A DNA stretch of 43,253 bases from Paracidovorax valerianellae (GTDB taxonomy: Bacteria; Pseudomonadota; Gammaproteobacteria; Burkholderiales; Burkholderiaceae_C), in assembly GCF_900102625.1 (NCBI RefSeq), contig NZ_FMZC01000024.1, positions 1-43,253 of the forward strand, written 5' to 3'. The notes below the pieces were generated by a model. That model was not told the DNA's origin and did not search any database. It worked only from the letters and a program-made list of their open reading frames with translations. The translations under genes were made by a program, and so were the position numbers. How positions within the stretch are numbered: the first letter of the stretch is position 1; the number at the start of each line of letters is the position of its first letter. Shown piece after piece: positions 18,147 to 25,294 of this stretch.

Positions 18147-18255
18147 CCCTGAGTGTTCCGCCCGGCCGGCCGCCGGAATCCGTCGCGGCTGCGCTTGTGC
18201 TGCACGCCGTTGTCGCCTACCGTGTGCTCTGCCGACGGGCCGCAGCGTTTGCGCC

Positions 18256-18573
18256 ATGGATTCGATCCCCGAGTTCTGGCCGATGCGCGCCGGCCCGGCG
18301 AAGAAAGTGCTTATGAACGTCGCGTTCCTGGGCAGGGTGGCGGAACAGCCCCTGCCATACCTGACCTCCGACCCTGAAGAGATCCAGCATTTCGAGCTGC
18401 TGCGCTCCGCCGGACTGCTGACCGGCACCACCTCGGTCAACGAAGAGGGCGCCACCGTCTCCGCCCAAGTCACGGACTTCACGCCCGAAGGCCGGGCGCT
18501 GCTGGCCATGGACGTCCAATTGCAGCGCATGCACCTGCGCGGCCTGCTGCGCCGGCTGTCATTGGCGGCTTGA
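18256..18573 (+). CDS. Small protein of unknown function, possibly winged-helix-like
   Basis: 105 aa starting MDSIPEFWPMRAGPAKKVLM; an in-frame ATG at 18313 (MNVAFLGRVAE) would give 86 aa, and neither has a convincing ribosome-binding site. The middle, HFELLRSAGLLTGTTSVNEE followed by VTDFTPEGRALLAMD, has the helix, turn, strand, and TPEGR/ITxxGR feel of small winged-helix proteins, but I do not recognise a family. It sits between repeat copy B and the LexA box of the next gene. Codon use is like that of its neighbours, which supports it being real. Confidence 0.6.
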   Translation: MDSIPEFWPMRAGPAKKVLMNVAFLGRVAEQPLPYLTSDPEEIQHFELLRSAGLLTGTTSVNEEGATVSAQVTDFTPEGRALLAMDVQLQRMHLRGLLRRLSLAA

Positions 18574-18644
18574 TCGGCGCGCGCCCGGCCCGTACAGGGC
18601 TTCGGCGCTGCAGAGGACCGGGCGAAGGCAAACGGCGCTAATAT

Positions 18645-18660
18645 CTGTATTTATATACAG
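18645..18660 (+). promoter_or_regulatory. LexA (SOS) box upstream of the radical SAM gene
   Basis: CTGTATTTATATACAG matches CTGT-N8-ACAG and is followed by TA. It lies 72 bases before the preferred ATG (18733) and 27 bases before a GTG alternative (18688). The stretch around it is the most AT-rich in an otherwise GC-rich neighbourhood, consistent with a promoter overlapped by its operator. Confidence 0.88.
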
Positions 18661-18671
18661 TATTTTGCTGG

Positions 18672-18707
18672 CTGCGAAAGGCGTTGCGTGCGCAGGCTCT
18701 TTCGCAG
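18672..18707 (+). promoter_or_regulatory. Leader hairpin of the radical SAM gene
   Basis: CTGCGAAAG and CTTTCGCAG are perfect 9-base complements separated by 18 bases. The hairpin lies between the LexA box and the ATG. It buries GAAAGG, which would serve the GTG at 18688, and leaves GAGGT at 18721-18725 free for the ATG at 18733. No T-run follows, so it is not an obvious terminator. Confidence 0.6.
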
Positions 18708-18732
18708 CGAGCCGCTTGCCGAGGTACCGCCC

Positions 18733-19842
18733 ATGTCCGAATTCCACCTTCCGGTGCACGCCATCAAAGGGCGCGGCGCCGCGACGCAGATCCCTCACCG
18801 CTTCCTGCGCGATGTGCGCGATGCGTTCGACGATGGCTGGGCCGACCCGGGTACGGCTGAAGACTCGCCCGCCCCGCAGGTCACCCGCGTGGTGATGGAG
18901 ACGGCGCGCAGCGCCATCTGCGCCAATGATTCGCCGGACATCTTCTTCGACCATTCGGTCAATCCCTACCGGGGCTGCGAGCACGGCTGCGTCTACTGCT
19001 ACGCCCGGCCCACGCACAGCTACCTCAACCTGTCGCCGGGGCTGGATTTCGAGACGCAGATCATCGCCAAGCACAACATCGCCGAGGTGCTGCGCGGCGA
19101 ACTGGCGCGGCCCGGGCATGTGCCGCAACTGCTCAACATCGGCTCCGCCACCGACTGCTACCAGCCGGTGGAGCGCGAGTTGCGCCTCACGCGCGGGCTG
19201 ATCGAAGTGCTGGCCGAGGCGCGCTACCCGTTTTCGGTCATCACCAAATCGAGCGGGGTGGAGCGCGACCTGGACCTGCTGGCGCCCTTGGCGCGCGACC
19301 GCCTGGCCGCCGCCTACGTGACGATCACCACGCTGGACGCAGCGCTCGCCCGCCGGCTGGAACCGCGCGCCGCCGCGCCCCACCGGCGCCTGCGCACCAT
19401 CCGCGCGCTGGCCGAGGCCGGCGTGCCCGTGGGTGTGAGCGTGGCCCCGCAGATTCCCTTCATCACCGACGACATGGAGCAGGTGCTGGAGGCGGCGCGC
19501 GACGCGGGCGCCACGAGCGCTTTCTACACGGTCGTGCGCCTGCCCTGGGAGGTCGCGCCGATCATGCGCGAGTGGCTGGCGCTGCACTACCCGCAGCGCG
19601 CGGCGCGGGTGATGGCCCGCATCCAGGACCTGCACGGCCTGAGCGCCGAGGACCGCGCGGCCGGCAAGAGCTACGACAGCGACTTCGCCACGCGCATGAA
19701 GGGCACAGGCCTGTGGGCCGATCTGGTGCGCCAGCGGTTCTCCACCGCCTGCCGCCGCCTGGGGCTGAACCGCCAGCGCGTGGAGTTGGACCTGTCGCAG
19801 TACCGGCCCGGGCTGGCGCGGGGGCAGGGCAGTCTTTTCTAG
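18733..19842 (+). CDS. PA0069 family radical SAM protein (SplB-like)
   Basis: 369 aa. The radical SAM signature CEHGCVYC supplies the three cysteines (82, 86, 89) that ligate the 4Fe-4S cluster cleaving S-adenosylmethionine. The protein belongs to the COG1533/SplB-related group that includes spore photoproduct lyase, but the reaction of the PA0069 branch is not established. VHAIKGRGA near the N-terminus is the branch's usual opening. A LexA box lies upstream, implying DNA-damage induction. The ATG at 18733 is preferred because GAGGT stands 7 bases upstream; a GTG at 18688 would add 15 residues with no similarity to the family opening. It is followed by a large hairpin at 19853. Confidence 0.92.
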   Translation: MSEFHLPVHAIKGRGAATQIPHRFLRDVRDAFDDGWADPGTAEDSPAPQVTRVVMETARSAICANDSPDIFFDHSVNPYRGCEHGCVYCYARPTHSYLNLSPGLDFETQIIAKHNIAEVLRGELARPGHVPQLLNIGSATDCYQPVERELRLTRGLIEVLAEARYPFSVITKSSGVERDLDLLAPLARDRLAAAYVTITTLDAALARRLEPRAAAPHRRLRTIRALAEAGVPVGVSVAPQIPFITDDMEQVLEAARDAGATSAFYTVVRLPWEVAPIMREWLALHYPQRAARVMARIQDLHGLSAEDRAAGKSYDSDFATRMKGTGLWADLVRQRFSTACRRLGLNRQRVELDLSQYRPGLARGQGSLF

Positions 19843-19852
19843 AGCGCTCCGC

Positions 19853-19885
19853 TTCGGCGAGAAGGCCGCATTGCCCTTCGCCGAA
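19853..19885 (+). terminator. Imperfect hairpin after the radical SAM gene
   Basis: TTCGGCGA pairs with TCGCCGAA, and the stem may extend through a bulged G by AGG/CCT. It begins 11 bases after the stop codon. There is no T-run, so it is a candidate 3'-end hairpin rather than a certain intrinsic terminator. The remaining bases up to 20064 show nothing I recognise. Confidence 0.5.
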
Positions 19886-20064
19886 CAATCTGCGTGCTTT
19901 GCAGCGAACAACGCAATTCACTGCCGCTGCGCCCACCGCGATCAACGCCATCGCGGGCGCGACAACTTCTAAAGTGGCTGCATGAGTCCCTGGCGCCTTG
20001 CCGGTAGCCGCCGGCCAGTGGCGCGCAGGGCGTTGTACTCATCCATCTGCCCAGGAGCGTTTTC

Positions 20065-20775
20065 ATGTCCCTTCGGAAGTTCAAGGTTCTCACTTTCGAC
20101 GTCGTCGGCACGCTGATCGATTTCGAGGGAGGCATGCTGGCGTACCTGCGGCAGGCCGTGCCGGACAGCACGGTGACCGACGACGCCTTTCTTGCCGCCT
20201 ACCGCACCGCCCGCAAAAGCGGCGACACGGGCTGGTACCCCGACGACCTGGAGCGCTGCTGGCATGTGATCGCGCCCCCGCTCGGCCTGCCCGACAGCGA
20301 TGCCCTGGCGCGCGGCCTGCGCGATTCGGTGGCCCATTGGCCGGCGTTCCCGGATTCCGTCGAGGCGCTGCAGCGCCTGCGCAAGCACTTCAAGCTGGTG
20401 ACGATGACCAATGCCCAAAGCTGGGCCCTGGCGCATTTCCACAAAACCCTGGGTGCGCCGTTCGATCTGCTGCTGAGCTGCGACGATGCGCTGTGCGAAA
20501 AGCCCGATGCGCGCTACTTCGCCTATGCCCGCGGCCGCTACGAAGGCGCCTGGGGCTACCGGCAGGCTGACAACCTGCACGTGGCGCAAAGCCAGTACCA
20601 CGACATCGGCATTTCCAAGAAGCTGGGCATCGCCACTTGCTGGATCGAGCGCCGCCATGGCATGGCGGGCTCGGGCGGCACCATCGAATCGGAACACACG
20701 GTGCCCGACTACCACTTCCACACGCTGGCGCAACTGGCTGATGCGGTAGAGGCGGTAGATGCGGTAGAGGCGTAG
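20065..20775 (+). CDS. HAD superfamily hydrolase, haloacid dehalogenase type II-like
   Basis: 236 aa. The nucleophile motif FDVVGTL places Asp12 as the phosphate- or halide-displacing residue, and TMTNAQ and CEKPDARYF supply the later HAD motifs. It resembles L-2-haloacid dehalogenases but also many HADs with other substrates, and dehalogenation should not be assumed. AGGAG stands before the ATG. The C-terminus ends in an unusual DAVEAVDAVEA made by a 15-base perfect repeat (20740-20754 and 20758-20772). The M20 gene begins 3 bases after its stop, and the two are surely co-transcribed. A second HAD of this type lies at 33145. Confidence 0.87.
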   Translation: MSLRKFKVLTFDVVGTLIDFEGGMLAYLRQAVPDSTVTDDAFLAAYRTARKSGDTGWYPDDLERCWHVIAPPLGLPDSDALARGLRDSVAHWPAFPDSVEALQRLRKHFKLVTMTNAQSWALAHFHKTLGAPFDLLLSCDDALCEKPDARYFAYARGRYEGAWGYRQADNLHVAQSQYHDIGISKKLGIATCWIERRHGMAGSGGTIESEHTVPDYHFHTLAQLADAVEAVDAVEA

Positions 20776-20778
20776 CCG

Positions 20779-22059
20779 ATGGCCTCCTCGGTATCTTCGG
20801 TAGCGCCTGCGGCACATCCCACAGCCGATGCACTGCGTGACTTCGCGGAAGCTGTTGCGAAGGGGCCGGCAAGCGCGGCCCTCGACGCCATCGCCCGGCC
20901 GGTCGCCGATCTGCTGCCGGACCTCGTCGCGCTGCGGCGCGACCTGCATGCCCATCCGGAGCTGGCGTTTCAGGAGCGGCGCACGGCCGGCATCGTGGTG
21001 CAGTCGCTGCGGCTGCTGGGCCTGGACGTGCAGGAAGGCATCGGCGGCACGGGCGTGGTCGGCACGCTGCGCTGCGGCAGCGGTGCCCGCAGCGTGGGCT
21101 TGCGCGCCGACATGGACGCGCTGCCCATGGCCGAACTGGGCAAGGCCCCTTACGCCAGCCGCACACCCGGCGCGCACCATGGCTGCGGGCACGACGGACA
21201 CACCAGCATGCTGATCGGTGCGGCGCGCCAACTGGCGCGCACGCGGGCGTTCGACGGCACGGTGCACTTCATCTTCCAGCCGGCCGAAGAGGGCAAGGGC
21301 GGCGCCCGCAAGATGATCGAAGACGGCCTGTTCGACCGCTTTCCGTGCGACAGCGTCTATGCGCTGCACAACTGGCCCGACCTGCCGCTCGGCCAGGCGC
21401 AGACGCGGCCCGGGCCCATCATGGCGGCGGCTGACCGCTTCGACATCGCCGTGCGCGGGCGCGGCGGCCACGCGGCGCAGCCGCACCACACGCCCGATGC
21501 CATCCTGGCCGCGAGCCAGTTGGTGGCGCAGCTCAACACCATCGTCGCGCGGCGCATCGACCCGGGCGAATCGGCCGTGCTGTCGGTCACGCGCATCGAA
21601 GGCGGCCACAGCCACAACGTGCTGCCGGCCGAGGTGCAGATCACCGGTACCGTGCGCAGCTTCGATGCGGCGTCGCAAGACCGCATCGAGGCCGCGCTGC
21701 GCGACACCGCCCAGGGCGTGGCGCTGGCCAGCGGCACCGAGGTGGAGGTGACTTACCTGCGCTACTACCCCGCCACCCTCAACACCCCGGCCGAAGCGGC
21801 GCTGGCGCTGGAGGCCGCACGCGCCATCGGCCTGAAGGCCGGAGTGGCGCCGCGCGCTGCGTTCACCTCGGAAGATTTCGCCTTCATGCTGCAGCGCCGC
21901 CCGGGCGCCTACCTTTGGCTCGGCCAGGGCCGCGCCGACCCCGGGCCGGACGGCGAACGCGCGCTGCACCACCCGTGCTACGACTTCAACGACGAGGCCT
22001 TGCCGCTGGGCGTGCGCTGGTTCTGCGAGGTGGTGGCGCGGGCGCTGGCAGCGGGCTGA
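20779..22059 (+). CDS. M20 family amidohydrolase (hippurate hydrolase-like)
   Basis: 426-aa di-metal amidohydrolase of the M20D group, which cleaves N-acyl amino acids such as hippurate, N-acetyl amino acids or IAA conjugates. RDLHAHPELAFQERRTAG is the family opening. HHGCGHDGHTSML contains Cys136, His138 and the bridging region for metals. QPAEEGKGGARKMIEDGLF carries the catalytic glutamates, and the dimerisation domain begins near GRGGHAAQPHHTPD. Compared with the usual 390 aa there is an N-terminal extension of about 45 residues before the first conserved block. It follows the HAD gene by 3 bases and precedes the cupin by 67. The acyl group is unknown. Confidence 0.92.
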   Translation: MASSVSSVAPAAHPTADALRDFAEAVAKGPASAALDAIARPVADLLPDLVALRRDLHAHPELAFQERRTAGIVVQSLRLLGLDVQEGIGGTGVVGTLRCGSGARSVGLRADMDALPMAELGKAPYASRTPGAHHGCGHDGHTSMLIGAARQLARTRAFDGTVHFIFQPAEEGKGGARKMIEDGLFDRFPCDSVYALHNWPDLPLGQAQTRPGPIMAAADRFDIAVRGRGGHAAQPHHTPDAILAASQLVAQLNTIVARRIDPGESAVLSVTRIEGGHSHNVLPAEVQITGTVRSFDAASQDRIEAALRDTAQGVALASGTEVEVTYLRYYPATLNTPAEAALALEAARAIGLKAGVAPRAAFTSEDFAFMLQRRPGAYLWLGQGRADPGPDGERALHHPCYDFNDEALPLGVRWFCEVVARALAAG

Positions 22060-22126
22060 CGTCCCCCAACTCGCGTGCTCCCTTCCTCCCTTCTTTCCCT
22101 CAACGACGTTTCAAGAGAGCCCTTCC

Positions 22127-22480
22127 ATGAGCATCACCGTGCTGCGCCAGTCCGCCACCCTGGACGGCTTCGAACACCAGGGCACGCCCGCCCGTCCGCT
22201 GACCTTGCCGCCGTGCGATTTCAGCGGCATCGATGTGGACCTGGCGGGCGCGGGCGAGAACCGCTCGGGCCTGTGGGAATGCACGCCCGGCCGCTTCGAA
22301 CGCCAGCTCGCCAATGCCGAAGTGATGCACATCCTGGCAGGAGCCTGCACCTTCACGCCCACGGATGGCGAGCCTTTGGCGATCCGGGCGGGCGACACGC
22401 TGTTCTTCCCCGCCAACACCACCGGCGAGTGGCATGTGACGCAAACGCTGCGCAAGGTGTTCGTGGTGCTGGCGGCTTAG
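22127..22480 (+). CDS. Small cupin protein (DUF861-like)
   Basis: 117 aa, a single-domain beta barrel. ANAEVMHILAGACTFTPTDG and IRAGDTLFFPANTTGEWHVTQTLRKVFVVL correspond to the two cupin motifs, with several usual metal ligands (His in motif 1) not all evident, so it may be non-metal or structural. The family includes ethanolamine-utilisation EutQ-like and (S)-ureidoglycine-related proteins but most members have no known function. It follows the M20 amidohydrolase in the same orientation and is probably the last gene of that operon. It is convergent with RidA. Confidence 0.8.
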   Translation: MSITVLRQSATLDGFEHQGTPARPLTLPPCDFSGIDVDLAGAGENRSGLWECTPGRFERQLANAEVMHILAGACTFTPTDGEPLAIRAGDTLFFPANTTGEWHVTQTLRKVFVVLAA

Positions 22481-22513
22481 CCCCTTTGAAAAGATCGCCG
22501 CAGAGGGTTCGCG

Positions 22514-22957
22514 TCAGCCCGCGTCGCTGGCCGCAGCGGGCTCACGCGTTGCGGCGTCCGGCAGCTTTGCGATCACCTTGATCTCGAACTGAAAGCCGTA
22601 GAGCCAGGTCACGCCGATGCCCGTCAGCGTGGGATAGGGCGCGCTGCCCCAGTATTCGGGCACGATGGCCCATACCGTCTCGAACGTCGATTCGGGATCG
22701 ACCAGAAACACCGTGACATCGACCACGTCGTCGAAGCTGCAGCCCGCGGCTTTCAGGATGGCATTCAGATGGTCGAAGGCCAGGCGCACCTGCGCTGGCA
22801 GGTCCGGTTCGGGCGAGCCGTCTTCGCGGCTGCCGACCTGGCCCGACACGAACAGAAACCCGTTGGAGCGGACGGCGGGCGAGTAGTGGTTGCGGTCGTA
22901 AAGCGCGCGGCGGCCGGGCGGAAACACGACGTCGCGCTGGGGGGGGGAGAGGGTCAT
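22514..22957 (-). CDS. RidA family protein (enamine/imine deaminase)
   Basis: 147 aa, YjgF/RidA fold. RidA proteins hydrolyse reactive enamines/imines produced by PLP enzymes and amino-acid oxidases. YSPAVRSNGFLFVSGQVGSR is the signature opening, and FDHLNAILKAAGCSFDDVVD followed by VTVFLVD and YPTLTGIGV are typical. The expected Arg near the end of strand 6 is not obvious, and I see no clear equivalent of the archetypal R105, so the subgroup may be one of the non-archetypal Rid classes. AGGA precedes the ATG. The first six codons contain a run of nine C (22939-22947). It is divergent from the LysR gene and lies between two oxidase-type loci whose products would be imines. Confidence 0.88.
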   Translation of the reverse strand: MTLSPPQRDVVFPPGRRALYDRNHYSPAVRSNGFLFVSGQVGSREDGSPEPDLPAQVRLAFDHLNAILKAAGCSFDDVVDVTVFLVDPESTFETVWAIVPEYWGSAPYPTLTGIGVTWLYGFQFEIKVIAKLPDAATREPAAASDAG

Positions 22958-23142
22958 GGCAGGGTCCTTCAAGCGGGCAGGGGCGCCCCGGTTCAACGAT
23001 GAAGGCACTGTAGGCAGGCGGGCCGGGGGGATAAAGGGGCAAGTCCACGCATCACTGTTCGTAGACTCCAAACAATCCCACAGCCCAAAGCCACAGCCCC
23101 CCGGGCCCTTTCAAATCCTTCACCCGCAGGAACCACACCGCG

Positions 23143-24141
23143 ATGGACCGTTTCGATGCAATGCAGGCGTTCGCCCGCGTGGTGGAGGCCGGCAGCTTCA
23201 CCAAGGCGGCCGACACCCTTCACATGAGCAAGACCAGCGTGACCCAGTTGGTTCAGCAACTGGAGGCGCGGCTGCGCGTGAAGCTGCTGAACCGCACCAC
23301 CCGGCGCGTTCAGGTGACGGCCGATGGCGCCGCCTATTACGAACGGGTGGTGCGCCTTCTGGCCGACATGGACGATGCCGAAACCAGCCTGTCCAGCGCC
23401 TCCGCCGTGCCCCGCGGGCGCCTGCGCGTGGACGTGCCCAGCCCGCTGGCCCGGTTGATCCTGGTACCGGCGCTGCCCGCCTTTCATGCGCAGTACCCCG
23501 ACCTCCAGATCGACATGGGGGTGAGCGACCGCATGGTGGACCTGATCGGCGACAACGTGGATTGCGTGGTGCGCGGCGGCGAGCCTGCCAACCCGTCGCT
23601 GATCGCCCGGCGGGTGGGCGACCTGCAGCTGGGCGTGTACGCGGCGCCCGGCTATCTGGACCGGGCGGGCACGCCGCTGCATCCGAACGAACTGGAAGCC
23701 ACGCACCACCGCACCGTGGGCTTCATATGGGCGCGCACTGGCAAGGCCGTGCCCTACGCCATGCACCGCGGCGCCGAGCGCATCACGGTGCAGGGCCACC
23801 ATGTGTTTTCGGTAGACGATGGCAATGCCTATCTCGCAGCCGGCGTGGCGGGCCTCGGCGTGCTGTGGCTGCCGCATTACATGGCGCACGAGCCGCTGGA
23901 GCGGGGCGAGCTGGTGCCCTTGTTCCAGGACTGGTGGCTGGACCCGATGCCGCTCTATGTGGCCTTCGCGCCCAACCGGCATGTTAGCCCCAAGGTGCGG
24001 GCGTTCATCGAATGGGTCGCAGCGCTCATGGCGCAGCATGCGCCGCTGCTCGGGCCACCGCAGGGAACGCAGGAGCTGCAGGAGCCTAGGCCGCCTTCTG
24101 AAACGCCGGCGCCGCCTTCGCCGCAGCGAACCGCCCGATGA
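23143..24141 (+). CDS. LysR family transcriptional regulator
   Basis: 332 aa. The N-terminal helix-turn-helix (MDRFDAMQAFARVVEAGSFTKAADTLHMSKTSVTQ, positions 1-35 or so) is the canonical LysR domain, and the substrate-binding domain starts near RGRLRVDVPSPLARL. The group is close to the CrgA/DhcR-type regulators of Burkholderiales. It is divergent from ridA, with a 185-base shared region that would contain its binding site. Its C-terminal codons overlap the convergent FAD oxidase gene by 56 bases (24086-24141), and the protein carries a proline-rich tail in that overlap, which looks like an extension rather than part of the fold. Confidence 0.93.
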   Translation: MDRFDAMQAFARVVEAGSFTKAADTLHMSKTSVTQLVQQLEARLRVKLLNRTTRRVQVTADGAAYYERVVRLLADMDDAETSLSSASAVPRGRLRVDVPSPLARLILVPALPAFHAQYPDLQIDMGVSDRMVDLIGDNVDCVVRGGEPANPSLIARRVGDLQLGVYAAPGYLDRAGTPLHPNELEATHHRTVGFIWARTGKAVPYAMHRGAERITVQGHHVFSVDDGNAYLAAGVAGLGVLWLPHYMAHEPLERGELVPLFQDWWLDPMPLYVAFAPNRHVSPKVRAFIEWVAALMAQHAPLLGPPQGTQELQEPRPPSETPAPPSPQRTAR

Positions 24142-25294
24142 AATAAGGCGCGAGCGGAATCGACGTGCGGCCCGTGGCGATCAGTTCGGCCATGGTTTCG
24201 CCCACGCCGGGGCTGATCGCAAATCCTTCGCCATTGAAGCCGAAGGCGTAGTGCAAGCCCTCGACCCTGGCGCTCGGGCCCATCACCGGCTGCCAGTCGG
24301 GCGTGTAGCCCTCGATGCCGCTCCACACGCGGATCAGCTGCACGTTGCCGAAGGCCGGCACGAAGCGGCGCAGTTCGCGCATCTGGCGCAGGATGTTGTC
24401 GGGCTTCACATAGGCGCGGATCTGGTCGGCATGCGCGGTGCCCTTGAGGCCGCCGCCGAACACGATGTTGCCGCGTGCGATCTGGCGAAAGTAAAGGCCC
24501 TCGGTCTCGATGGGCGACGACAGTCCGATCGACGGCCCCAGCGCATAGGGCAGCGGCTCGGTCACGCCCATCTGCGGGCCGCGCGCTTCCATCGGCACGG
24601 CCTCGCCGAACTGTTCGGCCATGCGGTTGGACCACGCGCCGCACGCCACCAGCATTTGCGGCGCGCGGTAGCGCCGGCCATCGGCCGTGTGGGCGACGAA
24701 GCCGTTGCCGTCGCGCTCCACCTGCATCACCTCGGCGTGCTCGACGATGTGGGCGCCCGCACGGCGCGCGGCGCGGGCGAAGGCCGGGCCGGCCAGGCGC
24801 GGGTTGGCGTGGCCGTCGTCGGGCGAATAAGAGCCAGCTACCACGCTGGGCGAGAAGATGCCCCAGCGCTGGCGCAATTGTTCGGCGGTGAGCAACTGCA
24901 GGTCCAGGCCGAGCGGCTTCACGTCGTGCGCGTGCTTTTCGATCACGGCAGCCTGCTGTTCGGTGTAGCACACGCGCAGGTGGCCGTAGGGCACGAACTC
25001 GGCGTCTTCGCCCAGCAGCGAGTGGATGCGGCCCCACACGGCGCGCGCGCGGTTGGCCAGCGGGATCTGGTGCAGTTCGCGCCCCTGGCGGCGCACATTC
25101 CCGAAGTTGGTGCCGCTGGCCTGCCGGCCCACCAGCTCGCGCTCCAGCAACGTGACGGAGCGGCCGTGCTGGCGCAGGAAGAACGCGGCGGTGGTGCCCA
25201 TCAGGCCGCCGCCCAGCACCAGCACATCGCTGTCGTGCGTGGCGGTGGTGCCGCTCCCGCCGTGGCCGTGGCCGTGGCCGTTGCTGCTGCTCAT
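24086..25294 (-). CDS. FAD-dependent oxidoreductase, DAO family (HcnC/OoxB/LhpB-like)
   Basis: 402 aa, with the D-amino-acid-oxidase-type Rossmann fold. DVLVLGGGLMGTTAAFFLR is the GxGxxG FAD motif followed by the usual acidic residue, and IRVWSGIEGYTPDWQPVMG near the C-terminus is the second FAD contact. It is the third gene of a three-gene set: small 2Fe-2S protein, NAD/FAD subunit and this one. That set has the layout of hydrogen cyanide synthase HcnABC, octopine/nopaline oxidase OoxAB and D-hydroxyproline dehydrogenase LhpBEF. The start at 25294 overlaps the stop of the upstream gene by ATGA. A peculiar N-terminal NGHGHGHGGSG of low complexity precedes the fold. Substrate not determinable. 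It is convergent with lysR, overlapping by 56 bases. Confidence 0.9.
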   Translation of the reverse strand: MSSSNGHGHGHGGSGTTATHDSDVLVLGGGLMGTTAAFFLRQHGRSVTLLERELVGRQASGTNFGNVRRQGRELHQIPLANRARAVWGRIHSLLGEDAEFVPYGHLRVCYTEQQAAVIEKHAHDVKPLGLDLQLLTAEQLRQRWGIFSPSVVAGSYSPDDGHANPRLAGPAFARAARRAGAHIVEHAEVMQVERDGNGFVAHTADGRRYRAPQMLVACGAWSNRMAEQFGEAVPMEARGPQMGVTEPLPYALGPSIGLSSPIETEGLYFRQIARGNIVFGGGLKGTAHADQIRAYVKPDNILRQMRELRRFVPAFGNVQLIRVWSGIEGYTPDWQPVMGPSARVEGLHYAFGFNGEGFAISPGVGETMAELIATGRTSIPLAPYFIGRFAAAKAAPAFQKAA

